In this document: one piece after another, positions 59,901 to 63,478 of the stretch
Layout of the letters: the number at the start of each line of letters is the position of its first letter
Numbering within the stretch: the first letter of the stretch is position 1
From: Watersipora subatra
Lineage: Eukaryota > Bryozoa > Gymnolaemata > Cheilostomatida > Watersiporidae
Assembly (NCBI RefSeq): GCF_963576615.1
Contig: NC_088715.1
Span: forward strand, 27,703,463 to 27,767,462
Direction of reading: 5' to 3'
Length of the DNA stretch: 64,000 nucleotides
The notes under the pieces: model-generated
Seen by the model: the letters and a program-made list of their open reading frames with translations, nothing else
Databases searched by the model: none
What the model was told of the DNA's origin: nothing
Translations under genes and position numbers: made by a program

Positions 59901-59985
59901 ATTATAATGCACTAAGAAACTTACCGTGAACCCGCTGAAGCAGTAGCCACACCCCGATAAACCAGGCTACCATAGCAGAAGACAT
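11717..59985 (-). CDS. Secreted three-domain IgGFc-binding-like protein with MopE-type metal-binding segments, 24 exons, 1433 aa
   Basis: All 24 exons, listed separately, join with compatible phases (4302 coding bases). Residues 1-21 are a signal peptide (WFIGVWLLLQ core). Three IgGFc-binding N-terminal-type domains (the FCGBP/Pfam IgGFc_binding family) follow at about 22-440, 488-953 and 1006-1433. Each repeats the family landmarks DLTG, (F/T)SGN.R....R(D/N)HL..Q.PP, LVPA- or GDIF-like strands, and a closing (A/S)xLxG..RES or RET segment. Between domains lie Asp-rich DGVDNDCD and DDIDNDCDG segments of the MopE metal-binding kind. No transmembrane segment or GPI tail was seen, so secretion is expected. 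FCGBP-type proteins occur in mucus and surface layers; adhesion or immune roles here are inference. Several NxS/T sequons are present. An in-frame TAG at 60027-60025 fixes the ATG. Introns make up 91% of the locus and carry nearly all the mobile elements in the window. Confidence 0.88.
12330..12403 (-). mobile_element. tRNA-derived SINE head
   Basis: Read on the - strand, tagcttaatggtta (box A-like) and ggtcgtgagatcaaatcc (box B-like) are spaced as in a tRNA. The 5' stem is imperfect. It lies in intron 23, so a SINE fragment is likelier than a functional tRNA. Confidence 0.5.
12849..13057 (-). CDS. IgGFc-binding-like gene exon 23, residues 1284-1352
   Basis: PVLVMHIMKSQKKAYDSEAG, then DPCFIPVVPLHQFVSS and YTNHITVILLK. 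This is the family's 'KPVLV.QY...GDP.M..VPP..QF...Y.F.TP' block and the strand after it. Acceptor ctttag, donor g|gtaagt, phases 2 in and 1 out. Confidence 0.88.
13109..13854. mobile_element. TA-flanked MITE, Tigger/pogo-like ends, copy 1 (intron 22)
   Basis: The element starts cagtcaaacatggataactc and ends in the inverted equivalent, with TA on both sides (13107-13108 and 13855-13856). CAG...CTG ends with 'gataactcgaac' beside them are typical of Tigger/pogo elements. Its middle is itself palindromic and resembles the foldback family of 36-61 kb. Length 746 bp; no transposase. Confidence 0.8.
14023..14169 (-). CDS. IgGFc-binding-like gene exon 22, residues 1235-1282
   Basis: SNGDIFRIVAQAENTEITWM begins the exon, the family's 'GDIFRVVA..NTTVT' strand pair. 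It continues to NGSQPFHLSAS. Arg1234 and Glu1283 are split by the flanking introns. Donor ga|gtaagt. Confidence 0.9.
14305..14377 (-). mobile_element. tRNA-derived SINE head
   Basis: On the - strand, ggttgagtgggtcagattg (box A) and gttgtgagttcaaagc (box B) lie about 50 bases apart. The box A half is nearly the same as at 30388-30460, suggesting one SINE family. Confidence 0.5.
15619..15797 (-). CDS. IgGFc-binding-like gene exon 21, residues 1175-1233
   Basis: Carries the strongest family signature in domain 3: DLTGSHIIADQPIAVFSGNV, then SRDHLVAQIPPVNSWGTDFY. Phase 0 in (acceptor gctgtag), phase 2 out (ttcag|gttaga). Confidence 0.93.
15894..16069 (-). CDS. IgGFc-binding-like gene exon 20, residues 1117-1174
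   Basis: KEYYTVSYAPATIQTQFAVV followed by an extended strand segment. 'LG|KEYY' at the phase-1 junction is the 'LGTEYYV.SY....S.F.VVA' block of the family. Confidence 0.92.
16393..16672. repeat. Tandem repeat, about 32-bp unit, roughly 9 copies
   Basis: Units of the form attcttataaaacattgtat-gttgaagcac vary from 30 to 34 bp. Located in intron 19 just before a MITE. The frame through it is an artefact of the repeat. Confidence 0.85.
16757..17515. mobile_element. TA-flanked MITE, Tigger/pogo-like ends, copy 2 (intron 19)
   Basis: Same ends and TA flanks as the copy at 13109, 759 bp. The interior is closely similar along its length, with scattered substitutions, so the copies are not recent twins. 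Confidence 0.8.
18006..18206. repeat. 14-bp microsatellite/minisatellite (cacgtatacacata)n
   Basis: About 14 units of a purine-pyrimidine alternating sequence, which could adopt Z-DNA. It is open in several frames only because of its period. Intron 19. Confidence 0.9.
18332..18482 (-). CDS. IgGFc-binding-like gene exon 19, residues 1066-1115
   Basis: FAVSAALRATASNIAYSAVV, then CNRPVTVMGINKERFSTDAF. This equals the 'I.SD.pI.VYGLN....STDAF.ALP' block. Acceptor tttgcag; phase 1 donor g|gtatga. Confidence 0.9.
19641..20070. mobile_element. Foldback/MITE element, TIR ctggttYacactatatcgcc
   Basis: The left end agactggtttacactatatc and the right end (inverse complement aggctggttcacactatatc) are about 430 bp apart. 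The inverted similarity continues inward (gccgtat...). The target duplication could not be fixed. The reading frames on both strands here are products of the arms. Intron 18. Confidence 0.65.
20648..20827 (-). CDS. IgGFc-binding-like gene exon 18, residues 1006-1065
   Basis: Start of domain 3: IFEENVVEYPKNYALEIYVG, the 'EF.v.FpeN......L.I' strand. It ends KEKIQ at a phase-0 donor. Two cysteine-containing turns (AICRM) and an NIT sequon. Confidence 0.88.
21285..21655 (-). pseudogene. Relic duplicate of the gene's own last exon plus 3' UTR (intron 17)
   Basis: Similar throughout to 11475-11868, the end of TIMM10B's 3' UTR plus exon 24. On the - strand the segment still reads HYTLTHQSPNVKFSGYLAEV and then a premature TAA. 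The AATAAA signal is also kept at 21383-21378. No convincing 3' splice site precedes it, so I call it a decayed terminal-exon copy. An alternative intronic last exon is possible. Confidence 0.7.
21790..21829. repeat. Perfect 17-bp inverted repeat with 6-base loop
   Basis: agatttctgatgacatc, then loop atctta, then the exact reverse complement. Intron 17. In the transcript it would form a stable hairpin, but no conserved RNA is recognised. Confidence 0.9.
22098..22253 (-). CDS. IgGFc-binding-like gene exon 17, second MopE-type segment, residues 954-1005
   Basis: NCTNAPMKIGDDIDNDCDGR then FDEE, followed by NLDDDGDGRIDEDLAPPP. The DxDNDCDGxxDEE pattern is the MopE-type/thrombospondin-like Asp-rich metal-binding motif. 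The exon is phase 0 on both sides, so it is a cassette. It links domain 2 to domain 3. Confidence 0.92.
22383..22442. repeat. Two tandem copies of a 30-bp unit
   Basis: ttatgaYaccaccacttgga-ggtcataga occurs twice with one mismatch inside the unit. Intron 16. Confidence 0.9.
22958..23067 (-). CDS. IgGFc-binding-like gene exon 16, residues 918-953
   Basis: QSSITNLDPTATWMALLFGR then INRETYGNPIGLRFS: the family's domain-closing strand ('HT.TH.dP...FGA.vYG...rESYGYP.G'). Phase 1 in, phase 0 out. Confidence 0.92.
23695..23885 (-). CDS. IgGFc-binding-like gene exon 15, residues 854-916
   Basis: NPDGTQLPFENYLILTIRKE then basic HRRG and LPGEPDVEGAVFRLSNNH. It corresponds to the '...F.NY..I.v' strand and lid of domain 2. 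Ser853 and Gly917 span the introns. Confidence 0.88.
23977..24609. repeat. Tandem segmental duplication, copy 1 (uninterrupted)
   Basis: Begins near atgccttgaggtcaggctga and is repeated immediately downstream from 24610. Copy 1 has no insertion where copy 2 carries two mobile elements, so it serves as an empty-site reference. Intron 14. Confidence 0.75.
24810..25696. mobile_element. Foldback DNA element flanked by TTAA, copy 2
   Basis: Same ends as the element at 8349 but inverted in orientation. The neighbouring tandem copy has a single four-base site here (ccaCTAGagag against ccaTTAA...TTAAagag), supporting a 4-bp TTAA target duplication. A frame at 24952-25206 recurs in the 50.6 kb copy but resembles no protein. 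Confidence 0.8.
25734..27248 (+). mobile_element. Non-autonomous Helitron-like element, copy A (intron 14)
   Basis: 5' end TCCCACGACCAAACACGAG, 3' end gacaggggaaattCTAG. A short hairpin (gtcgt/atgac) lies about 10 bases before CTAG. The 5' terminus recurs inverted at 27214-27225 (tttggtcgtggg), as in Helentron-type elements. There is no Rep/helicase. It is shorter than copy B at 47500 through loss of the coding-like segment. The 5' flank is T rather than the expected A. Confidence 0.7.
28394..29090 (+). mobile_element. Internally deleted hAT transposon with intact TIRs and 8-bp TSD
   Basis: The left end caggcccgtattccctgg and the right end (inverse complement caggcctgtattccctgg) differ at one of 18 bases. 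The target duplication atgatcga is perfect at 28386-28393 and 29091-29098. An 8-bp duplication is the hAT hallmark. Only the 3' end of the transposase remains (28568-28783). Intron 14. Confidence 0.92.
28568..28783 (+). pseudogene. hAT transposase C-terminal dimerisation region (fragment)
   Basis: The frame reads ATNAVSERSFSALKRIKTSM, then LNNLLILHMYKDVEID. This is the conserved hAT dimerisation block (ERxFSxLkxIKt..R....eRLnnLl.l). The RNase H-like catalytic part and the BED finger are missing, so it cannot be active alone. Confidence 0.9.
29821..29925. repeat. AT-rich low-complexity tract
   Basis: tatataatgtatac-type sequence with self-complementary stretches, in intron 14 shortly before exon 14 in window coordinates. 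Confidence 0.7.
30146..30291 (-). CDS. IgGFc-binding-like gene exon 14, residues 805-852
   Basis: SSQPVLVIQISKSAHPESGM then DPSAILVVPEDSWSNNYHFF. This is the same 'PVLV...DP....VP' block as exon 23. The consensus donor ag|gtgagt gives phase 2, required by exon 15. Confidence 0.9.
30388..30460 (-). mobile_element. tRNA-derived SINE head
   Basis: On the - strand cgagtgggtcagtttgtagg (box A) and atgcgggtctaatccct (box B) have tRNA-like spacing. It abuts exon 14 within intron 13. Confidence 0.55.
30720..31890. repeat. Satellite array, 23/24-bp unit, about 48 copies
   Basis: Unit actagtagacataacggcac-acat, with variants (aatgga..., tactactag, gatata). The 24-bp period is eight codons, so long frames (165, 157 and 141 residues on the - strand) exist without being genes. 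Intron 13. Confidence 0.95.
32318..32487 (-). CDS. IgGFc-binding-like gene exon 13, residues 749-804
   Basis: DRDKSDIFKVIARENETRVS begins the exon (equivalent to the GDIFRIVA strand of exon 22). It ends NRSSPITIK at the donor aaa|gtaagc. Two NET sequons. Confidence 0.9.
33724..33949 (-). CDS. IgGFc-binding-like gene exon 12, residues 673-747
   Basis: Domain 2 signature exon: IFDLTGVRVYTNNGQPFAFF, then SGNTRAK and SRNHLAEQLPPTSAWANRYF. Acceptor tttttcag, donor a|gtaagt. Confidence 0.93.
34284..34685. mobile_element. Foldback element, TIR ctggcacaagactttttg
   Basis: The left arm agaagttctggcacaagact recurs inverted at 34659-34684 (aaaaagtcttgcaccagaaa) with a few mismatches. No target duplication could be identified. 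Intron 11. Confidence 0.5.
35257..35417 (-). CDS. IgGFc-binding-like gene exon 11, residues 620-672
   Basis: SEYFAFCNSPVNTHDDRCQF then AAAAIADNTVIVIDVPEG. The 'LG|SEYF' phase-1 junction matches 'LG|KEYY' of domain 3. The cysteine pair is 10 residues apart. Confidence 0.9.
35688..35792. mobile_element. Short TA-flanked MITE, about 105 bp
   Basis: ctaccgtaaaacctttaatt-gaac at one end, and the inverse of ctactgtaaaacttataatt at the other. TA flanks both sides. Intron 10. Confidence 0.65.
35961..36040 (+). mobile_element. tRNA-derived SINE head
   Basis: ggtggttgattacagctgat (box A-like) and gtccgagttcaaatcccg (good box B), about 45 bases apart. Intron 10. Confidence 0.5.
36255..36676. mobile_element. 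Foldback family F, copy a (intron 10)
   Basis: The left arm (attttaacagaaagtatc ... gccaggatgtttcaagatt) and the inverted right arm (gaaacatcttggcaat ... gatactttgttaaaat) flank a centre with tgacgtcacta. Four more copies occur at 37.2, 57.4, 59.1 and 61.2 kb. Confidence 0.7.
36740..36950 (-). CDS. IgGFc-binding-like gene exon 10, residues 549-618
   Basis: Starts LQLEGTINDVLRVPLPSNIR, and ends with KDIVVYGINKKNYSTDSFLA and LPLNVLG, the 'VYGLN..STDAFLALP' motif. A second acceptor six bases further in (36944) would drop two residues. Donor g|gtaagg. Confidence 0.92.
37168..37735. mobile_element. Foldback family F, copy b (intron 9)
   Basis: Both arms are recognisable (aaaagtatcggtattttt on the left, ataccgatacgtcctgat on the right). 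The right arm has expanded into three 58-bp repeats. Confidence 0.7.
37545..37718. repeat. Three tandem copies of a 58-bp unit
   Basis: Unit begins cctcaaatatcaaaaacaat and ends cgtcctgataaca; near identical copies. It is an expansion of one arm of the enclosing foldback element. Confidence 0.92.
37947..38131 (-). CDS. IgGFc-binding-like gene exon 9, residues 488-548
   Basis: Start of domain 2: IQIQGVGDATGRSYAIVFMT then NTLGDAVDPEGDQVELYIAP. It corresponds to the 'GkeFvvaFm.N......L.I' strand. Acceptor tttataag is weak, but the frame (Asp487 split) fits exon 8 exactly. Confidence 0.88.
39880..41103 (+). pseudogene. Decayed transposon-type ORF interrupted by a minisatellite (intron 8)
   Basis: Fragments in several frames: SKPSEILTPSITKYDPRAAY (about 39916), TGDDATILIIL (about 40850), GMIVDRDDNDLYCIGVCAKI then VKGRYSKNQFDLH and EIGLRQAVK (40913-41100). 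The last resembles the conserved 'iv.rde.dlY.vgtk.GvLKg.YsRnQFd....dv...eisLReA' segment that I know from multi-copy invertebrate KRBA2-like transposon proteins. That assignment is from memory. Stops and frame changes make it a relic. Confidence 0.5.
40043..40729. repeat. 27-bp minisatellite, about 25 copies, (GPTKETEQM)n in one frame
   Basis: Unit gggaccaactaaagagactg-aacagat. The period is nine codons, giving GPTKETEQM repeats on the + strand, broken by TGA at three units. A higher-order block of seven units (189 bp) is duplicated: the attaaag-, gaagaaa- and aacaag-variants recur in the same order from 40248 and from 40437. Confidence 0.93.
41755..41962 (-). CDS. IgGFc-binding-like gene exon 8, end of domain 1 plus first MopE-type segment, residues 418-486
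   Basis: PFMAIVYGASDRESFASNLG closes domain 1. NCDDTDMILGDGVDNDCD, FTDEE, then DGLDNDMDGLLDEDC form two Asp-rich metal-binding repeats. Unlike exon 17, the Asp-rich part shares its exon with the domain end. Confidence 0.93.
42145..42508. mobile_element. MITE, TIR aagtttccRtacagcgatag (intron 7)
   Basis: The left end aagtttccgtacagcgatag is the reverse complement of ctatcgctgtatggaaactt at the right end except for one base. Length 364 bp; related to 799-1145. Confidence 0.8.
43928..44301 (-). CDS. IgGFc-binding-like gene exon 7, residues 294-417
   Basis: The largest exon (374 bases). It contains LQASSPILVAVIVRSQDSKN, DPADPSLYFLPSIDQYDIKY, IYQKIWVLLAFGSTRFAPQM and a long strand-rich tail. It covers what exons 23 and 24 (part) encode in domain 3, without an intron. 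Cysteine-free. Confidence 0.92.
44565..45779. mobile_element. Tigger/pogo-like element with decayed transposase (intron 6)
   Basis: TA-cagtcatacttcgacttac at the left and ctcgtaagtcaaagtatggctg-TA at the right, imperfect TIRs with TA duplications at 44563-44564 and 45780-45781. On the - strand, broken frames such as LACDSVTKMILWEKPVLFIK and KGRQRQTSLDRFLLK resemble the CENP-B/Tigger transposase N-terminal half. The DDE catalytic part is gone. 1215 bp. Confidence 0.72.
46486..47256 (-). mobile_element. Inverted relative of the Helitron core (intron 6)
   Basis: On the - strand the segment matches the middle of the elements at 25734 and 47500 (e.g. ccattggtcactgtatactt, aatgcacgtttaccattagt). 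It ends near 46486 in ggtcatgatcacagaagcca. A second, inverted version of that terminus occurs at about 47440-47480, so it may be an independent TIR-bounded unit. Confidence 0.55.
47500..49189 (+). mobile_element. Non-autonomous Helitron-like element, copy B (intron 6)
   Basis: 5' A|TCCCACGACCAAACACG, 3' ...gacaggggaatttCTAG|T: canonical A/T insertion with TC and CTAG ends. The hairpin tgtcat/atgaca at 49158-49176 stops nine bases before CTAG. 1690 bp. It contains a coding-like stretch at 48001-48155 that copy A lacks. Confidence 0.8.
49428..49575 (-). CDS. IgGFc-binding-like gene exon 6, residues 244-292
   Basis: VPPVNKWGKRFVYIPTPRRV then PGDTIKIISSDSNTNFSFLG: continues the 'HL.EQ|VPPV..WG..F..VP' signature across a phase-0 intron. 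NMT sequon. Donor a|gtaagt. Confidence 0.93.
49783..50110. repeat. Tandem repeat, about 31-33-bp unit, roughly 10 copies
   Basis: Unit ctatgagtcagtgatcacaa-ccttgaaccac, with a higher-order block of about 97 bp present twice (49848-49944 and the following 97 bases). Intron 5. Confidence 0.88.
50506..51411. mobile_element. Foldback DNA element flanked by TTAA, copy 3 (intron 5)
   Basis: Same orientation as copy 2. A short extra copy of the first 12 bases (taaaggttgact) lies just outside at about 50479-50490. Its frame 50589-50795 is shared with copy 2 but looks like arm sequence, not protein. Confidence 0.8.
51784..51868 (+). mobile_element. tRNA-derived SINE head
   Basis: tatgtagtctagtggataga (box A) and gactagaagttcaagtctag (box B). 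The extra bases between them suggest a long variable region or a diverged head. Intron 5, close to exon 5. Confidence 0.5.
51979..52148 (-). CDS. IgGFc-binding-like gene exon 5, residues 188-243
   Basis: Domain 1 signature: SFLAQSAGDLTGVMIQSSRR, VAVFTGNVRTYNDYNKRS, RDHLIEQ. Phase 1 in (Gly187 split), phase 0 out. Acceptor cacttgcag. Confidence 0.94.
52979..53063 (-). CDS. IgGFc-binding-like gene exon 4, residues 159-186
   Basis: ETTKVRIVIPDRPGETLTID then YAGLRYTN; 28 codons. 'FAIVCK|ETTKVRIVIP' is the family's 'F.VVAt.dnTtVtI.'. Donor g|gtacaa is slightly off consensus, but the frame fits both neighbours. Confidence 0.88.
53755..56240 (-). pseudogene. Degraded transposon-type gene with CXC (Tesmin/TSO1-like) cysteine cluster (intron 3)
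   Basis: In - strand order: ACYKKYCNKLIMERAEKRHE (about 56190), SLVINLLSKQLKETQSHGRI (55750), CSHRLFENFLVISQQCNLDL (55250), a PGHEEADTRMLSHIAKIM segment then VKYQDTDVFLSCLSL (54600), and finally CQCKTGCQARRCQCNN plus CTDMCRSSCC (53900). The HEEADTR...DTDVL pairing and the C-terminal CXC block occur together in multi-copy invertebrate transposon-type proteins. Frame changes and stops separate the pieces, so it is dead. The superfamily is not assigned. Confidence 0.72.
57394..57930. mobile_element. Foldback family F, copy c (intron 3)
   Basis: Left arm attttagtagattttagcag to gtcaggatgtttcaagatg; right arm cagattacctcaaacatcaa to gataaaatctagtaaaattt. The best-kept outer ends of the family. 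Confidence 0.75.
58002..58203 (-). CDS. IgGFc-binding-like gene exon 3, residues 92-158
   Basis: HTYADGSLSTKVVVINSTYD then SVQGFNLERFSADSYNILPW and QTQFAIVCK. The 'V.G.N...fs.Dsy.iLP' motif equals the VYGLN-STDAFLALP block. Leading base completes Arg91. NST sequon. Confidence 0.9.
58748..58958 (-). CDS. IgGFc-binding-like gene exon 2, residues 22-90
   Basis: First exon of domain 1: GTYYRMVFLDNFVDYPIERP then IYLYVCNRV and cysteine-containing strands (TCRK, QICQQ, SICHE). Acceptor tttcag, donor ag|gtaagt. Confidence 0.9.
59113..59531. mobile_element. Foldback family F, copy d (intron 1)
   Basis: Arms cactgctaggatgtttcaag and the inverse cttgaaacatcctggaaggt are clear; centre tatagcgatcaaatttcacc. 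Confidence 0.72.
59925..59985 (-). CDS. IgGFc-binding-like gene exon 1, signal peptide, residues 1-20
   Basis: MSSAMVAWFIGVWLLLQRVH, then G21 across a phase-1 intron. The hydrophobic core and the small residue after it suggest cleavage near position 21. An in-frame TAG lies 42 bases upstream (60027-60025), so this is the first possible ATG in the exon. The purine at -3 is favourable. Confidence 0.85.
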
Positions 59986-61906
59986 GTCAGCACCTCGGTT
60001 GAGTGACAAGTGGACCTCCTCGTGCTACCAGCAGCCAAACCCTACAATGGTACTCGAGGGCGGTGTATGAGAGGAGCCTTCACTGTTAGTTATTCTCATT
60101 GCTACCTGAGCATTCAAGAGAAATACCTTAGCCTATTGCCTTACAATGCTAACATGCTATATAATATAATTATACAGCTAGTAGATTATAACTTAAAGCT
60201 TTTGGACAGCTGGTGGATTATTTAAAGAGAATGTTGAAATTAAAAAATAGCTGAACCAGCCTGGTTCTTGATAGAAGTATTTCTCAGTCTCTCGTTTGTT
60301 GTGTATGTGAAGTAGGTCTATAATTTGAGACTAAACCCATTTATTTACTATACTTCAAAACATCTAAACACGTTTTTTATTTTTACCATAATGAGAGCTC
60401 CTTCTATCTGCCTATTCTAGCCACACCTATAGTTTAGGAAAATAGATTGATTTCAAACTACTTTACTAACAAGTTTTCAAAACCACAACTTTCAGTTAGG
60501 CCAACAATCTACCACTTGTGACAATCAACTAACATGCTGTAATTTGGAATAATTAGGCAGTTAATTATTACACCTGACAATCTCCCAGAATGCATCAAAC
60601 TTGGTACTTGTTTTCCATAAATCTTGAAAAGAAATCAAATATTCTTTCCTTAAATTATAACGGTGCTCCAAACAAAGAAAGTTAGAGCAATCATTTTTGG
60701 CCATGAAGTTAATAAAAACAACAGTTTAAATACGAGAATTGTGTTATTGTATTTCGATTTTGAAAAATATTTGAATAAAAGACCATGAGACGCCAGGCAT
60801 TGAACTTTTTCTGCTATGACCATTTCTGAAAACACTTCAGTCGTGAAACACAATTTTCCGTTTTTCTTCCCAAGAGCTTTTTTTTCTCAAAACTACTCAG
60901 TCTATCTGAATATCTGATACAATAATCTGATACACAAAGTACTAATTAACTCAATATATATGTATAAACGATAGCACTATAAGCTTTATGCAGAATTCTG
61001 TTATGAAGACATGTTATAATCAGCCATATCGATGTGATATAGCTAAGCACATGATGTATTAGAAAATTATTACAGACAGTTTTTTAGCCATATTGAAGTA
61101 ATATTCTGTACTATTGCCAAAATATATTCTGTAATATTCAATATTACACAATTTTTTATACGCATGCAGAATGACGTCACTACATGTAGTTGTTATTGTT
61201 GTGATAGTTAATATCAATTATTACGTTCAAGTTGTAGCGACTCTATTCTATTTGGTCTCGTTGCAACTATAAGACGCCTTAATCGCACTTTCGATTGATC
61301 TGATCATTTTAATCATGATGAAGTTTTATCGATTTTAATCTTAAAATATCCAGGAAATTAGACCAATTTGAACATAAAAGACAATCGCAAATGGTAAAAA
61401 CTACCTATACTTCGCGATGAAATTTACAAAAATTTGTCATTTAAATGGGAACATTTAACTACTGGTTTTACAGGCAGTCAGTACAGTTACTATGCAATCT
61501 TCTGTAGACCTGAGAAAACTAGACAAAATTTTGAAAGAGCTACAATCGACCATACAACTCATCTCATACAAATATCACTAAAAGAGAAAAGCATTATGTT
61601 TTATGAATTTTATATGACTTAACTTTATCTATTCTGTCAAATACAGGCTGCATATATTTTGTAGCACAGCTTTAAAAAATCTACCAGTTTGTATTTATTA
61701 GCACATTTACAGCCACCATAGAATTATCTTAAAGCATGTCTGAGAAGACAACTACTACGGCATTGTGAACTAGCATGCTTGATAGAGTTGCTGGTGACGT
61801 TCTGTAATGAGCAGCGTTCCTTGCGCAAACAATGGCAGAGCTCTGCTATCATAATGCTAGCTACTTAGGATTAGTAATGTTGTGAACCACACTAATTCTC
61901 AGTAAA
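59986..61906. other. Divergent intergenic region
   Basis: It separates the start of the large - strand gene from the + strand exon at 61907 and should contain both promoters. A foldback copy (61172-61438) is present. No TATA box could be placed with confidence, and no other gene is seen. Confidence 0.5.
61172..61438. mobile_element. Foldback family F, partial copy e
   Basis: Only the centre (gaatgacgtcactacatgta) and the right arm (gatgaagttttatcgatttt ... acaatcgcaaatggtaaaaa) are recognisable. The left arm is missing or too diverged. Confidence 0.6.
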
Positions 61907-61997
61907 ATGTCGTTTATGAACAAAAATGAACTATGGTTTGATGCCGCTGATACACTGGAGGACACAGAGGATGAAGAGTTTCTTATGGCAGAAGAAG
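61907..61997 (+). CDS. Putative first coding exon of an unidentified gene
   Basis: Thirty codons, MSFMNKNELWFDAADTLEDT then EDEEFLMAEE, ending g|gtaaga (phase 1). An in-frame TGA at 61883-61885 precedes the ATG. Two tiny upstream ORFs (61854-61868 and 61877-61885) lie just before it. The acidic 'WFDA.DTLED.EDEEF' string looks like the N-terminus of a cytosolic or nuclear protein, but I cannot name a family. No second exon was found up to 64000, so the next one must lie beyond. Confidence 0.45.
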
Positions 61998-63478
61998 GTA
62001 AGATCAGGGAGACTCAGGCCACATCGTTTCCTATAGTTCTCTACTGCATATTAATACGGCGACGATGAAGTTATAGCCTTAGGCCTATAGTTTCTTGTTA
62101 TAAGACTAAATCAATAGAGGGGGCATTAGAAACAGCAGATGTAGCAAGTTGTTTAGCATAAAAAAGAGAAAATATTGAGATGGTGACTTTCTGCTGCTAA
62201 AAGGCTTTACAAATAGGCATCATTTAAGTTACTTGATCTCTCATCTTCAGCATATGATAGTTAATTGCTTGTCATGCTGCTGGCATGTCGTCTAGTTGTT
62301 TTAAAAATAACTATAGTCAAACCTTGGTTTTCAGCCATAATCGGGTCTAAAGTTTTCTTCCTAAAAAGCAATTTGCTCGAGGTCCAAAATTGTGTTTTTT
62401 TTCATTATAAGTAAGATTGATAGTGTTAATCTGCTTAAAAAAGAACAACCTTTTTGCGCATTTTTATTAGTCCATACCAACAACTATATAACTCATGTGA
62501 AATAAAAAGGGTAATATGCAAAACAGCATGAATGTCTGATAAAAAACTTATCAATAAACTGTACCTGGTCAGGGAATGTCGTGTACATCTGTGACTGTAG
62601 CAACGCATACCCTAGCCTCATTCGCTGAAAGTCTTATGTACTGTATGCCATAAATAGGAAGGTTTATAAATAGATTGAATGTTTTATTTTAGTAAAATAC
62701 TTCATATATAAAATCATGAAGTGAAACATTAACATTTTGCATTTTTCTTTCAACATAAATATCAAAATGCAAAGGCTAGCCTATGCTAAAAGTGTATTCT
62801 AAACAAAGTTTTAATGAAAGGGTGCAGTAACGCATAAAAACACAGCAAAAACATTTTTGGTTTTTCATATTTACCTATTATAGCACAAACAAGTCTTAAA
62901 GTACATTGAATTATCGAAGGCTAACAACTTGCGGCTTGGTCAAAAGCAGATTTTTCTGTTGAAGTCTACGGCGTCTGAAACTTGAACTTCCTATGCAAAG
63001 TTTGATTTGAGCGTAAACAAAAATGTTCAAATAATGACGCATGACAAGCCTTAAGAAATGCAAACGGTTTATTCACATAATGATGTTATCAGTGCAAGTA
63101 TTAACAAATTATGGTATTAAACGATAGAAACAAAATTAAACATTCAAGAGAAAATTTTAACATTCCAACACGAATTGGCAAAAATGCTCAGGTAATTATT
63201 TTGTTAATCATTATGATTGTATGTACAAAGACCCAAGGTAAGAGTTAACAGTTTAAGGAAAAACAGTTACGGCAGCTTTGATGAGGACATTAGAAAAATG
63301 AAACATTTTCACTGCCAGTTAAAATGACATAAAAACAATTTTATAGTAGCAATATAACAAGAAATAAGAGGAGTTAGACAGGTTTAAATATGAACCAAGT
63401 ACATGGTCTATCAGATAAACTAATCGCAAGTAGAAAGATTGTAACAAATATGGTCAACATTGCTTGGTAAAGTAAATA
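61998..63478. other. Probable intron, no features
   Basis: A/T-rich sequence following the donor at 61998. I see no exon, RNA gene or complete element in it. Confidence 0.45.
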
